Assembly (NCBI GenBank): GCA_036274675.1 | Contig: DASUFE010000059.1 | Location: forward strand, 4,070-68,069 | Reading direction: 5' to 3' | DNA length: 64,000 nt | Origin: DASUFE01 sp036274675 | GTDB lineage: Bacteria > Pseudomonadota > Gammaproteobacteria > HTCC5015 | In this document: positions 25,115 through 33,742 of the stretch, one piece after another | Layout of the letters: every line of letters starts with the position of its first letter | Numbering within the stretch: position 1 is the first letter of the stretch | Made by a program: the position numbers and the translations under genes | Notes under the pieces: generated by a model | The model's database searches: none | What the model saw: the letters and a program-made list of their open reading frames with translations, nothing else | What the model was told of the DNA's origin: nothing

Positions 25115-26695
25115 CTAAAGGGACAGGCGCTTTATGTCGGCCAGCAGCTGGCTCAGGAACGTTGTGAATTTCGCGGCCAGCACGCCGTCGATCACGCGGT
25201 GGTCGTAGGACAGCGACAGCGGCAGCATCAGTTTCGGCTGGAATTGCTTGCCGTCATATACGGGCTTTATCGATGAACGGGAGACGCCGAGGATCGCCAC
25301 TTCCGGCTGATTGACGATCGGAGTGAAGGCTGTGCCGCCGACGCCGCCCAGGCTGGAAATGGTAAAGCAGCCGCCTTGCAGTTCGTTCGGCCGGATTTTC
25401 TTCTGCCGCGCGCGGGTGGCTACATCGGCGATTTCCGCCGCGAGTTCGGCGATGCCTTTCTTGTCCGAGTCGCGGATCACCGGCACAGTAAGACCATCCG
25501 GCGTATCGACGGCGACGCCGATATGAAAATATTTTTTCAGCACCAGGTTTTCGCCGGAGGGATCCAGTGAAGCATTAAAGCGCGGGAATTCCTTCAGCGC
25601 AGCCACCGCGGCCTTCACCAGGAAGGCAACCAGAGTGATCTTCACGCCCTTGTCCTGGTGTTCGGCGGACATTTTTTTGCGCAAAGACTCAAGTTCGGTA
25701 ATGTCGGCCTCGTCGAACTGCGTAACGTGGGGGATATGGAACCAGCTGCTGTGCAGGTATTTGCCGGTCAGCTTGTTAATGTTGCTGAGCGGCTGCGTTT
25801 CCACCGGGCCGAAACTTGCGAAATCGACTTTGGGCGGCGGCGAAACGCCGGGCATGCCGCCGCCGACGCTTGCGGCGCCGCTCAGGATACGCTTGACGTA
25901 ATTGAGAATATCCTCGCGCAGGATACGGCTCTTGGGTCCCGTGCCCTGGATACGGCCGAGGTCGGCGCCCAGTTCGCGCGCGAACTTGCGGATCGAGGGG
26001 CTGGCATGCGCCTTGCCAAAGCTGCCTTCATTGATCGGCGGCAGCGTAGCCGGTGACGCGGCAGGAGCAGGGCGCGATGCGGCGGGAGCCGGGCGTTGCG
26101 GTTGCGGCGCGGGTTTGGCCGCCGCCGTCGGCGCCGGTTTGGATTCGGGCGCGCCTGCGCCGGACGTTTCCAGCATCAGAATCACGTCTCCTTCCGAGAC
26201 CTTGTCGCCGACCTTGACCTTGAGTTCCTTGATGACGCCGGCTTCAGGCGCGGGGATTTCGATCGAGGCCTTGTCGGATTCGAGCGTAATCAGCGATTGC
26301 TCTTTGCTGACCTTGTCGCCCGGTGTTACCAGCACTTCGATAATCCCGACATTTTTGAAATCCCCGATATCGGGAACTTTGACCGGTTTTACCGCGGGCG
26401 CGGCGGGGGAGCCCTGTGCAGCGGGCGCGGCTTTTTGGGTTTTCGCGACGGCTGCGGCCGCCTCAAGCATCAGGATCAGATCGCCTTCCGAGACCTTGTC
26501 GCCGACCTTGACCTTGAGTTCCTTGATGACGCCGGCTTCGGGCGCGGGGATTTCGATCGAAGCCTTGTCGGATTCGAGCGTGATCAGCGACTGTTCCTTG
26601 TCGACCTTGTCGCCCGGTTTCACCAGCACTTCGATAATCCCGACATTCTTGAAATCGCCGATGTCGGGTACTTTGACGGATATTACGTTCGCCAT
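25115..26695 (-). CDS. aceF: pyruvate dehydrogenase E2, dihydrolipoyllysine acetyltransferase
   Basis: E2 forms the core of the complex and passes the acetyl group to CoA. The 526-residue protein has two lipoyl domains (1-80 with Lys44; about 103-178 with Lys142), an Ala/Pro linker, the E1/E3-binding domain (SPSIRKFARELGADL) and the catalytic domain with YDHRVIDG near the C-terminus. The two lipoyl domains are nearly identical in DNA, a recent duplication or gene conversion. It lies between aceE and lpdA. Confidence 0.97.
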   Translation of the reverse strand: MANVISVKVPDIGDFKNVGIIEVLVKPGDKVDKEQSLITLESDKASIEIPAPEAGVIKELKVKVGDKVSEGDLILMLEAAAAVAKTQKAAPAAQGSPAAPAVKPVKVPDIGDFKNVGIIEVLVTPGDKVSKEQSLITLESDKASIEIPAPEAGVIKELKVKVGDKVSEGDVILMLETSGAGAPESKPAPTAAAKPAPQPQRPAPAASRPAPAASPATLPPINEGSFGKAHASPSIRKFARELGADLGRIQGTGPKSRILREDILNYVKRILSGAASVGGGMPGVSPPPKVDFASFGPVETQPLSNINKLTGKYLHSSWFHIPHVTQFDEADITELESLRKKMSAEHQDKGVKITLVAFLVKAAVAALKEFPRFNASLDPSGENLVLKKYFHIGVAVDTPDGLTVPVIRDSDKKGIAELAAEIADVATRARQKKIRPNELQGGCFTISSLGGVGGTAFTPIVNQPEVAILGVSRSSIKPVYDGKQFQPKLMLPLSLSYDHRVIDGVLAAKFTTFLSQLLADIKRLSL

Positions 26696-26789
26696 TTGTT
26701 ATAGAACCTATATCAAAATTATTATGCTTCGTTAAAAGCTCTTCCGCTTTTGCATCCAACCGGATCTACCCGGTGCTCCGCGCGCGGGG

Positions 26790-29462
26790 TCAGACGGTAA
26801 CCGGGTTCGGTTTCTTGGGGTCGATACCGTACTTCTTGATCGCCTCGCTGACCTTGGCGGCCTCGATTTCGCCGGCATCAGCGAGCGCCTTCAGCGTCGC
26901 GATCGCGACGTAGTAACGGTTTACCTCGAAGAAGTTGCGCAGCCGCTCGCGCGTATCGCTGCGACCGAAACCATCGGTGCCGAGAACCGTATAGGCACGG
27001 TCCATGTACGGCCGGATCTGATCCGCGTAGTTGCGCATATAGTCCGTGGCGGCGATGGCCGGCCCCTTGCGTCCCTTCAGGCACTGCGCGACGTAACTTA
27101 TGCGCGGCCTGGCTTCGGGGTTCAGCAGGTTGTCGCGTTCGGCATCAATACCCTCGCGCCGCAACTGGTTGAAGCTGGTGACGCTCCAGATATCGCAGGA
27201 GACGTTGAAATCCTTCTCCAGCAGCTCCGCGCCCGCGATCACTTCCCGCAGGATGGTGCCGCTGCCCAGCAACTGGGCGTGCAGCTTCTTCTTGGTATTG
27301 CCTTCCTTCAGCAGGTACATGCCTTTGAGTATGCCTTCCTCAACGCCCTGGGGCATCGCCGGCATCTCGTAATTCTCGTTCATGGCGGTGAGGTAATAGA
27401 AGATGTTTTCCTGTTTTTCATACATCCGCTTCAGGCCGTCATGGATGATCACGGCCATCTCGTAGGCGAAAGTCGGATCATACGAGACGCAGTTCGGGAT
27501 CGTGGCGGCGGCCAGGAGACTGTGGCCGTCCTGGTGTTGCAGGCCTTCGCCGTTGAGCGTGGTGCGCCCGGCGGTGCCGCCGATCAGAAAGCCCTTGGCC
27601 TGGATATCGCCGGCCAGCCAGCACAGATCACCCACGCGCTGGAAACCGAACATCGAGTAATAGATGTAGAAGGGCACCATGTTGATATTAAGGGTGCTGT
27701 AGGCGGTGCCGGCGGCGATGAAGGATGAAATCGATCCGGCCTCGTTGATGCCTTCTTCGAGGATCTGGCCGTTGATCGATTCCTTGTAATACATTACCTC
27801 GTCCTTATCGACCGGCTCGTATTTCTGGCCGGCGGATGAGTAGATGCCGAGCTGGCGGAACATGCCCTCCATGCCGAAGGTGCGGGCCTCGTCGGGTACG
27901 ATCGGCACGATGTGTCTGCCGAACTCCTTGTCGCGCAACAGCAGCGTAAGAATCTGCACGAAACTCATGGTGGTGGACATCTTGCGGTCCTTGGAACCGC
28001 CGAGCACGCTTTCCAGCGCGGACAGCGGCGGCACCTTGAGCGCGGGCGCGCTGTTGCGGCGTACCGGCAGGTAGCCGCCGAGCGCCTTGCGCCGCTCCTG
28101 CATGTATTTCATCTCGGGACTGCTTTCGGCAGGTCGGTAGTAGTTGGCCGCTTCCACATCCTTGTCGGAGATCGGAAGCTGGAAGCGGTCACGCACGTGG
28201 AACAGCGTATCCGTATCGAGTTTCTTTTTCTGGTGCGTCGGGTTCTTGGCTTCAGCCGCCGCGCCGAGGCCATAACCCTTGACGGTCTTGGCCAGGATCA
28301 CCACCGGTTTGCCTTCAGTCTGTACCGCACGCGCGTAGGCGGCGTAAACCTTGTGCGGGTCGTGACCGCCACGGTTCAGGTGCCAGATCTCATCGTCCGA
28401 CAGGTGGGATACCATCTGCAGTACGGCCGGGTCCTTGCCGAAGAAATTCTCACGCGTGTAGGCGCCGTCCTTCGCCTTGTAATTCTGGTACTCGCCGTCG
28501 ACGGTGTCTTCCATCACCTTGCGCAGCCGGCCTTCATGGTCCTGCGCCAGCAGCGGGTCCCACAGGCCGCCCCAGATGACCTTGATCGTTTCCCAGCCGG
28601 CGCCGCGGAACACGCCCTCGAGCTCCTGGATGATCTTGAAGTTGCCGCGCACGGGGCCGTCCAGACGCTGCAGGTTGCAGTTGACGACGAAGATCAGGTT
28701 GTCGAGTTTCTCCCGCGAAGCCAGCGAAAGGGCACCGAGGGTCTCCGGTTCGTCGACTTCACCGTCGCCGACGAAACACCAGACTTTCTGTTTGCTGGTA
28801 TCCACAAGGCCGCGCGCATGCATATATTTCAGGAAGCGCGCCTTGTAGATGCTGCAGATGGGGCCGAGGCCCATGGAAACGGTCGGGAATTGCCAGTAGT
28901 CCGGCATCAACCAGGGGTGCGGGTAAGAGGTCAGACCCGTACCGGTCGTGTCCTGGCGGAAATGATCCAGCTGTTTCTCGCTGAGCCGCCCTTCAATATA
29001 GCTGCGCGCATAGATGCCGGGCGAAGCGTGGCCCTGGAAATAGACCAGGTCCCCCGGATGATCTTTCGAGGGCGCGTGCCAGAAATGGTTGAAGCCGACA
29101 TCGTACAAAGTAGCCGCCGAGGCGAAGGTGGAGATATGGCCCCCAAGGTCGCCTTCACTGCGATTGGCACGCACGACCATCGCCATGGCGTTCCAGCGGA
29201 TATAGGAGCGGATACGCCATTCCAGTTCCTGATCGCCGGGCATCGACGTCTGTTCATGCACGGGAATGGTATTGATGTAGGCTGTGGTGGTACCGGCTGC
29301 ACCGGCGGGCAGGCCTTTTTGTTGGGCCAGCAGCTGTCCGAGTATGAAGTGCGCGCGTTCCGAGCCTTCGAATTCGATGACCGAATCCAGCGCTTCCAGC
29401 CATTCACGCGTTTCCTGCGGGTCGATGTCCTGTTGATTATGATCTGTAACGGCGGTCGTCAT
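26790..29462 (-). CDS. aceE: pyruvate dehydrogenase E1 component, homodimeric type
   Basis: AceE decarboxylates pyruvate with thiamine diphosphate and acetylates the E2 lipoyl group. From ATG 29462 the protein is 890 residues, close to the E. coli length (887). That ATG has AGAGGA upstream; the frame reaches 29531 without added family sequence. The ThDP site is visible as GDGEVDEPETLGALS, and further core motifs (GHASPGIYARSYIEGRL) are intact. First gene of the operon, behind a promoter with a perfect -10. Confidence 0.97.
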   Translation of the reverse strand: MTTAVTDHNQQDIDPQETREWLEALDSVIEFEGSERAHFILGQLLAQQKGLPAGAAGTTTAYINTIPVHEQTSMPGDQELEWRIRSYIRWNAMAMVVRANRSEGDLGGHISTFASAATLYDVGFNHFWHAPSKDHPGDLVYFQGHASPGIYARSYIEGRLSEKQLDHFRQDTTGTGLTSYPHPWLMPDYWQFPTVSMGLGPICSIYKARFLKYMHARGLVDTSKQKVWCFVGDGEVDEPETLGALSLASREKLDNLIFVVNCNLQRLDGPVRGNFKIIQELEGVFRGAGWETIKVIWGGLWDPLLAQDHEGRLRKVMEDTVDGEYQNYKAKDGAYTRENFFGKDPAVLQMVSHLSDDEIWHLNRGGHDPHKVYAAYARAVQTEGKPVVILAKTVKGYGLGAAAEAKNPTHQKKKLDTDTLFHVRDRFQLPISDKDVEAANYYRPAESSPEMKYMQERRKALGGYLPVRRNSAPALKVPPLSALESVLGGSKDRKMSTTMSFVQILTLLLRDKEFGRHIVPIVPDEARTFGMEGMFRQLGIYSSAGQKYEPVDKDEVMYYKESINGQILEEGINEAGSISSFIAAGTAYSTLNINMVPFYIYYSMFGFQRVGDLCWLAGDIQAKGFLIGGTAGRTTLNGEGLQHQDGHSLLAAATIPNCVSYDPTFAYEMAVIIHDGLKRMYEKQENIFYYLTAMNENYEMPAMPQGVEEGILKGMYLLKEGNTKKKLHAQLLGSGTILREVIAGAELLEKDFNVSCDIWSVTSFNQLRREGIDAERDNLLNPEARPRISYVAQCLKGRKGPAIAATDYMRNYADQIRPYMDRAYTVLGTDGFGRSDTRERLRNFFEVNRYYVAIATLKALADAGEIEAAKVSEAIKKYGIDPKKPNPVTV

Positions 29463-29540
29463 GCATTCCTCTGGGTTTGTTTTTTTATAGCCACGCATGT
29501 TCGAGGTCCGGGCCCGGAGGCCCGCCTGCAACGGGCGTGT

Positions 29541-29569
29541 ATTATAAAATCAAATAATTTGTATTAGAA
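29541..29569 (-). promoter_or_regulatory. candidate promoter of aceE-aceF-lpdA
   Basis: On the minus strand a perfect TATAAT (29541-29546) has TTCTAA 17 bases upstream (29564-29569). The -35 is poor. The leader to aceE would be about 75 bases and contains a GC-rich hairpin (GCCCG...CGGGC, 29522-29537). I see no PdhR-type operator. Confidence 0.45.
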
Positions 29570-29744
29570 CTCACAATCCAGAGGAAACTCACTGTTTTTG
29601 TTCATTTTCTTGGTTTCATTTGCAACTATCTGGACGTGCATGGAACGCGATTTTACAGGGTAGACGACGCCCGGGCGCCCTCGTACCGATGCGGATAATT
29701 TGGGTGTACAATCCGCCGCCTTAACGTTAACCAGGGGAATCACA

Positions 29745-30959
29745 ATGGCATCGGTCAAGAAAGTTGTGCTCGCGTATTCCGGCGGCCTGGATACCTCAGT
29801 CATCCTGAAGTGGCTGCAGGAAACCTATCATTGCGAAGTCGTCACCTTCACCGCCGATATCGGGCAGGGCGAGGAACTGGAACCGGCGCGCGCCAAGGCC
29901 AAGGCGCTTGGTATCAAGGAGATCTATATCGACGACCTGCGCGAGGAATTCGTGCGGGATTTCGTGTTCCCGATGTTCCGGGCGAATGCCATCTACGAGG
30001 GGGAATACCTGCTCGGCACCTCGATCGCGCGGCCCCTGATTGCCAAGCGGCTGGTGGAAATCGCCAATGAGACGGGCGCGGACGCCATTTCGCATGGTGC
30101 GACCGGCAAGGGCAACGATCAGGTACGTTTTGAACTGGGAGCCTATGCGTTAAAGCCCGGAGTCAAGGTGATCGCTCCCTGGCGGGAGTGGGATCTGACT
30201 TCGCGCGAGAAACTGCTTACCTATGCCGAAAAGCACAATATTCCTGTGGAAATGAAGCGCGGCAAGAAATCGCCGTACTCCATGGACGCCAACCTGCTGC
30301 ACATCTCTTATGAAGGGGCCGTGCTGGAGGATCCCTGGAGCGAGTGCGAGGAAGAGATGTGGCGCTGGTCCGTGTCGCCCGAGAAGGCGCCGGATAAGGC
30401 CCAGTACATCGAGATCGATTTCGTAAAAGGTGACCCGACTGCAATCGATGGCAAGAAATTGTCTCCTGCCGCGTTATTGGCGAAACTGAACGAGATTGGC
30501 GGCGCGCACGGCATCGGCCGGCTCGATCTGGTGGAGAACCGCTACGTCGGCATGAAGTCGCGCGGCTGTTATGAGACACCCGGCGGCACGATCCTGCTGA
30601 AGGCGCACCGAGCCATCGAATCGCTTACGCTCGACCGCGAGGTTGCGCACCTCAAAGACGAGTTGATGCCGCGCTATGCTTCGCTGATCTACAACGGCTA
30701 CTGGTGGAGCCCGGAGCGCCAGATGTTGCAGTCGATGATCGACGCCAGCCAGCAGAACGTCAACGGCACGGTGCGCCTCAAGCTTTATAAAGGCAACGTG
30801 ATCGTCGCCGGCCGCAAGTCCGGCGACAGCCTGTTCGATACGCGCATCGCCACCTTCGAGGACGATGCGGGCGCCTATGACCAGAAGGACGCGGAAGGCT
30901 TTATCAAGCTGAACGCGTTACGCATGCGGATCGCGGCGGCGAAGCGGCACAAGAAATAA
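29745..30959 (+). CDS. argG: argininosuccinate synthase
   Basis: ArgG joins citrulline and aspartate using ATP, the next-to-last step of arginine synthesis. The 404-residue protein starts MASVKKVVLAYSGGLDTS, with the PP-loop SGGLDTS characteristic of the family. The ATG at 29745 has AGGGG at the right distance; the frame upstream to 29700 is not part of the protein. It is monocistronic, ending in a strong terminator, and divergent from aceE. Confidence 0.98.
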   Translation: MASVKKVVLAYSGGLDTSVILKWLQETYHCEVVTFTADIGQGEELEPARAKAKALGIKEIYIDDLREEFVRDFVFPMFRANAIYEGEYLLGTSIARPLIAKRLVEIANETGADAISHGATGKGNDQVRFELGAYALKPGVKVIAPWREWDLTSREKLLTYAEKHNIPVEMKRGKKSPYSMDANLLHISYEGAVLEDPWSECEEEMWRWSVSPEKAPDKAQYIEIDFVKGDPTAIDGKKLSPAALLAKLNEIGGAHGIGRLDLVENRYVGMKSRGCYETPGGTILLKAHRAIESLTLDREVAHLKDELMPRYASLIYNGYWWSPERQMLQSMIDASQQNVNGTVRLKLYKGNVIVAGRKSGDSLFDTRIATFEDDAGAYDQKDAEGFIKLNALRMRIAAAKRHKK

Positions 30960-30985
30960 AATACAAAATATCAATGGACTGGGAT

Positions 30986-31017
30986 AAAAGGGCGATGCAA
31001 GCATCGCCCTTTTGTTT
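30986..31017 (+). terminator. rho-independent terminator after argG
   Basis: AAAAGGGCGATGC, two unpaired bases, then GCATCGCCCTTTT and a T-rich tail. The same AAGGGCGATG stem closes the two outer-membrane-protein genes downstream. Confidence 0.9.
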
Positions 31018-31177
31018 TATGCGTGTTTCGGGCGAGGGTGGCCCGGGAATCATCCCATTGAGTGATTCGGCTTGTATGGAACCGTATTACTATTCTTGAA
31101 TTAAGAAGAGAACGATTCAGGCGCACCATTGCCCTTCGTTTTCGGTTTCGCCTTGAACCAGCCTGTCATTTCTATGA

Positions 31178-31456
31178 ATCACATTTGGGAGAGATAATGC
31201 CAAGGCCTGCGCTATTAATTTTTTTGATTCTGTCATCCTCCTCTATCCGGCCGACGATATACGGCTTGGGATTGGCGGCCATACCAGAGATATGGAAAGT
31301 GAATTTGCCGCATTCGAGATCCGGCTGAGCCGTAAAGTCCCACTCTTCGCGCAATATGAAAGGCATGACAGCCCTGGCCAGACCCGGTATTTTGCGGGAG
31401 CGACATTATATTTCAGCGGCGGCAATTCCCTGAAGGAAAATGATCGCTGGTATTGA
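31178..31456 (+). pseudogene. 5'-truncated remnant of a third outer-membrane-type paralogue
   Basis: The frame ending in TGA at 31454-31456 encodes a C-terminus matching the two intact genes downstream: YPADDIRLGIGGHT aligns with YPTDNVRLELSQYT, VPLFAQYERH with VSIFMEYANI, and the end GGNSLKENDRWY with GGDTLKDNDRWY. The frame is open only back to 31178 after a stop at 31175, with no start codon or signal peptide. The bases after the stop (TGATGGTTTTG) also match the functional copies. I interpret it as the 3' third of a lost tandem copy. Confidence 0.75.
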
Positions 31457-31632
31457 TGGTTTTGTGCGCCTGCAGGAAGAATCAAAGCGAAGGCGGGGTG
31501 TTACAACATTGCCCCTTTTTGCAGAATCCTTTTTCCATTTTTTGCGCTAGTATTGTCTGGTTGCCGGTGCATTTTTGTGCGGGGGCTACAATGTGGTAAA
31601 CGATATCTTTAAATCACAAGGGAGTAAAAATA
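31457..31632. other. gap after the paralogue remnant: decayed hairpin, -10-like box and leader
   Basis: Around 31489-31520 there is an imperfect hairpin with a T-run (GGGGTGTT, ACA, ACATTGCCCC, TTTTT), in the position where the intact copies have their terminators. TACAAT at 31587-31592 could be a -10 for the next gene, without a convincing -35. AAGGGAG stands before the ATG at 31633. With the remnant (31178-31456) and the argG terminator this accounts for most of the 673 bases between argG and the next intact gene; 31018-31177 shows nothing recognisable. Confidence 0.45.
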
Positions 31633-32439
31633 ATGAAGTTGAAAGCCTTATTTTCGTTGATCCTGGTATTGCTGGCATGTAAAACCGCATTTGCCGGGAA
31701 TGCTGTGAACCAATTGAACGTGGACCTTAGTCCGAGCCTTTACACGACGCAAGATGTGGAGGATGGAATCGATCTGACAGCGGAGATGACTTTTCCACTG
31801 GGCCCGATAGTGGGGGTGGGCGTTTTGGCCGATATCGGTATGGCTTATGGCAAGGATGATTATCTGGACTCCGTGTATTCCGCGCTCGGCGCGCAGATTT
31901 TTTTCGGCAGTCACGATATCGGCAGAATCGGTTTCGGCTTTCTGTCCGATAGCAAGGTGTATTCCGAGGAGGATTCTTATTACGGCGATGATGATACTAC
32001 CGTTTCATCGGATAGCACTCTTAAGTATGCAGAGGCTTATCTGGGCGATTTCACGCTCGGGATATCAGGCAGCAACGTTGAGCCCGAGGCCGAAAGTGGC
32101 GGTTATACGGCGGAACAGCCTGAGCACGAAATCACCATGTATACATTGCAGTACTATCCCACCGACAATGTCCGCCTCGAACTCAGCCAATATACCGAGG
32201 AAATTGATGATGGGGCTACCTACTACTTCTACCCCGGCTACGTCATTGTATTCGAAGATACTGAGATCAAAGCTAACACTCTGGGATTGGAGTTTGGGGT
32301 GACGTCCATGGTATCCATTTTTATGGAATACGCTAATATTCAAAGCAATAACGATAAGGATGTAAAAAGTTATTCTGTCGGGGCCACCATATATTTCAGG
32401 GGCGGCGATACCTTGAAAGATAACGACCGCTGGTATTGA
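31633..32439 (+). CDS. uncharacterised secreted protein, probable outer-membrane beta-barrel (paralogue 1)
   Basis: The 268-residue protein has a clear signal peptide (about 1-21, ending AFAGN). The mature part alternates polar and hydrophobic residues in short strands with Gly- and Asp-rich turns, and ends in Trp-Tyr, as outer-membrane barrels often end in an aromatic residue. Its paralogue at 32627-33472 matches in DLSPSL, the TFPL-PI-G-GV segment, SHDIGRIGFG and the GG-TLK-NDRWY end. The mature protein is acidic. No family is recognised. It has its own terminator, so the genes look like separate cassettes. Confidence 0.8.
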   Translation: MKLKALFSLILVLLACKTAFAGNAVNQLNVDLSPSLYTTQDVEDGIDLTAEMTFPLGPIVGVGVLADIGMAYGKDDYLDSVYSALGAQIFFGSHDIGRIGFGFLSDSKVYSEEDSYYGDDDTTVSSDSTLKYAEAYLGDFTLGISGSNVEPEAESGGYTAEQPEHEITMYTLQYYPTDNVRLELSQYTEEIDDGATYYFYPGYVIVFEDTEIKANTLGLEFGVTSMVSIFMEYANIQSNNDKDVKSYSVGATIYFRGGDTLKDNDRWY

Positions 32440-32469
32440 TGCTTTTGAAATAGGCAAAAGATTGAAACG

Positions 32470-32500
32470 AAGGGCGATGTCACATCGCCCTTTTGCATTT
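32470..32500 (+). terminator. rho-independent terminator after paralogue 1
   Basis: AAGGGCGATG, loop TCA, CATCGCCCTT, then TTGCATTT. It has the same stem as the argG and paralogue 2 terminators. Confidence 0.9.
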
Positions 32501-32626
32501 CTAAGCCGGCCAAGCGGGAAAGCACCGTTGTTATGGGCCTGGATTAGACTGCTGGCATTTTTTCCGCTTCGCATATACTCAAATCCGGGCATTCAAAATT
32601 TCTAGAATAATTCCTGGGAGATAAAA

Positions 32627-33472
32627 ATGAATTTAAAAATCATGAATTCGCTTATCCTGATGTCCATATTGGCATGTCAGTCTGCGCTGGCAGAGAATCA
32701 AGCGGTGAGTCGATGGAATCTGGACCTCAGTCCAAGTCTTTTTGACGTAGACAATGAGGGCAATGGCCTTGATCTGTTAACGGAAATGACATTCCCCTTG
32801 GCGCCAATACTCGGAATGGGGGTTTTCATCGATGGCAGTTTCACTTCCGGTAATGATGACAACTCCGATGCTATCGGCTCCGGACTTGGGGCGGAAATCT
32901 TCCTCGGGCGCCACGATATCGGCAGGATCGGTTTTGGTGTCGCATCCACCAGCACTGTCTATACCGACATTTATGATGATGAGTATTCGGTTGAGGACGA
33001 TCCTACCATTTCGTCCGACCTGAAGACGGTATCTGGAGAAGCTTATCTCGGCGATTTCACACTTTTTGCAGCAAATACAAAGGCGGAGACCGAGTTGGAG
33101 AGTGACGGTTTCACCAGAGATTATCCCGAACAGGACAGGACGGTGTACGGATTACAGTACTATCCGACCGACCGTATGAGCCTGATGATAGGCAAATATA
33201 AGGAGGAAGAAACAGCTACTGCGGAGGTATTCGTGTTTGGTCAGTCGATATTGCTGGAATATGAGCGGGAGGCGGAGAGTACTTTTTTAGGGGCTGAATT
33301 TCAGACCGGTAGAATTGTTTCTATTTTTATGAAATATCAACAGACAGAATACGACGACGGGTTCGGAACGTTCTTTGCCGACAACAGCGAGAAAATAAAA
33401 AGCTTATTTGTGGGCGTCTCAATATATATCAGAGGTGGTGAGACCCTGAAAGAAAATGACCGCTGGTATTGA
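32627..33472 (+). CDS. uncharacterised secreted protein, probable outer-membrane beta-barrel (paralogue 2)
   Basis: At 281 residues it resembles paralogue 1 over its full length: signal peptide (1-22, ending ALAEN), WNLDLSPSLFD, LLTEMTFPLAPILGMGVF, RHDIGRIGFG, LQYYPTDRMSLMIGKYKEE and the end GGETLKENDRWY. Predicted strands and the C-terminal aromatic pair suggest an outer-membrane barrel. GGGAG precedes the ATG. The two have diverged well beyond recent duplication, so both are likely maintained. Function unknown; porin, adhesin or surface stress roles cannot be told apart. Confidence 0.8.
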   Translation: MNLKIMNSLILMSILACQSALAENQAVSRWNLDLSPSLFDVDNEGNGLDLLTEMTFPLAPILGMGVFIDGSFTSGNDDNSDAIGSGLGAEIFLGRHDIGRIGFGVASTSTVYTDIYDDEYSVEDDPTISSDLKTVSGEAYLGDFTLFAANTKAETELESDGFTRDYPEQDRTVYGLQYYPTDRMSLMIGKYKEEETATAEVFVFGQSILLEYEREAESTFLGAEFQTGRIVSIFMKYQQTEYDDGFGTFFADNSEKIKSLFVGVSIYIRGGETLKENDRWY

Positions 33473-33504
33473 TGGTTTTGAATCGGGATAAACCGATTGT
33501 TGTG

Positions 33505-33537
33505 AAGGGCGATGGCAACATCGCCCTTTTTGTTTTT
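33505..33537 (+). terminator. rho-independent terminator after paralogue 2
   Basis: AAGGGCGATG, loop GCAA, CATCGCCCTT, followed by TTTGTTTTT. Strong stem and T-run. Confidence 0.92.
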
Positions 33538-33555
33538 ACAGATCTCTTGCAGGGC

Positions 33556-33622
33556 GGTTTTGTGACGTAATTCCGTTACGGCGGCGCGACCTCGTCGTTT
33601 TGTGATGGAGTTCCGCTGACCG
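33556..33622. promoter_or_regulatory. two direct repeats of about 25 bp, one containing a palindrome, before the beta-helix gene
   Basis: GTTTTGTGACGTAATTCCG (33557 on) and GTTTTGTGATGGAGTTCCG (33597 on) are 40 bases apart, nearly four helical turns. The first contains CGTAA-TTCCG-TTACG. They could bind a regulator of the gene at 33743. A TTGACA at 33657-33662 has no -10 at the right distance. Confidence 0.35.
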
Positions 33623-33742
33623 TCATACTATTGGCTGATTCGGCATGGCTCTCTTTTTGACAGCATTCACGGCGCAAGGACAGGGTCATGCTTATGATTG
33701 GATCCCGTGTCTTACCTAAACCAACACAAAAAGGAATTTGTC

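Noticed and set aside
27912..29567. Long plus-strand ORF (551 codons) over aceE
   Set aside because: It is antisense to an intact, well-recognised gene; the long open frame follows from GC-rich codon bias. No ribosome-binding site or family similarity.
31062..31328. Plus-strand ORF with a hydrophobic stretch (MPRPALLIFLIL) over the paralogue remnant
   Set aside because: It is in a different frame from the part with clear paralogue similarity; the hydrophobic run does not resemble the paralogue signal peptides.
33657..33662. TTGACA as a -35 of the beta-helix gene
   Set aside because: No -10 hexamer at 16-18 bases; the nearest TATGAT is 30 bases away.
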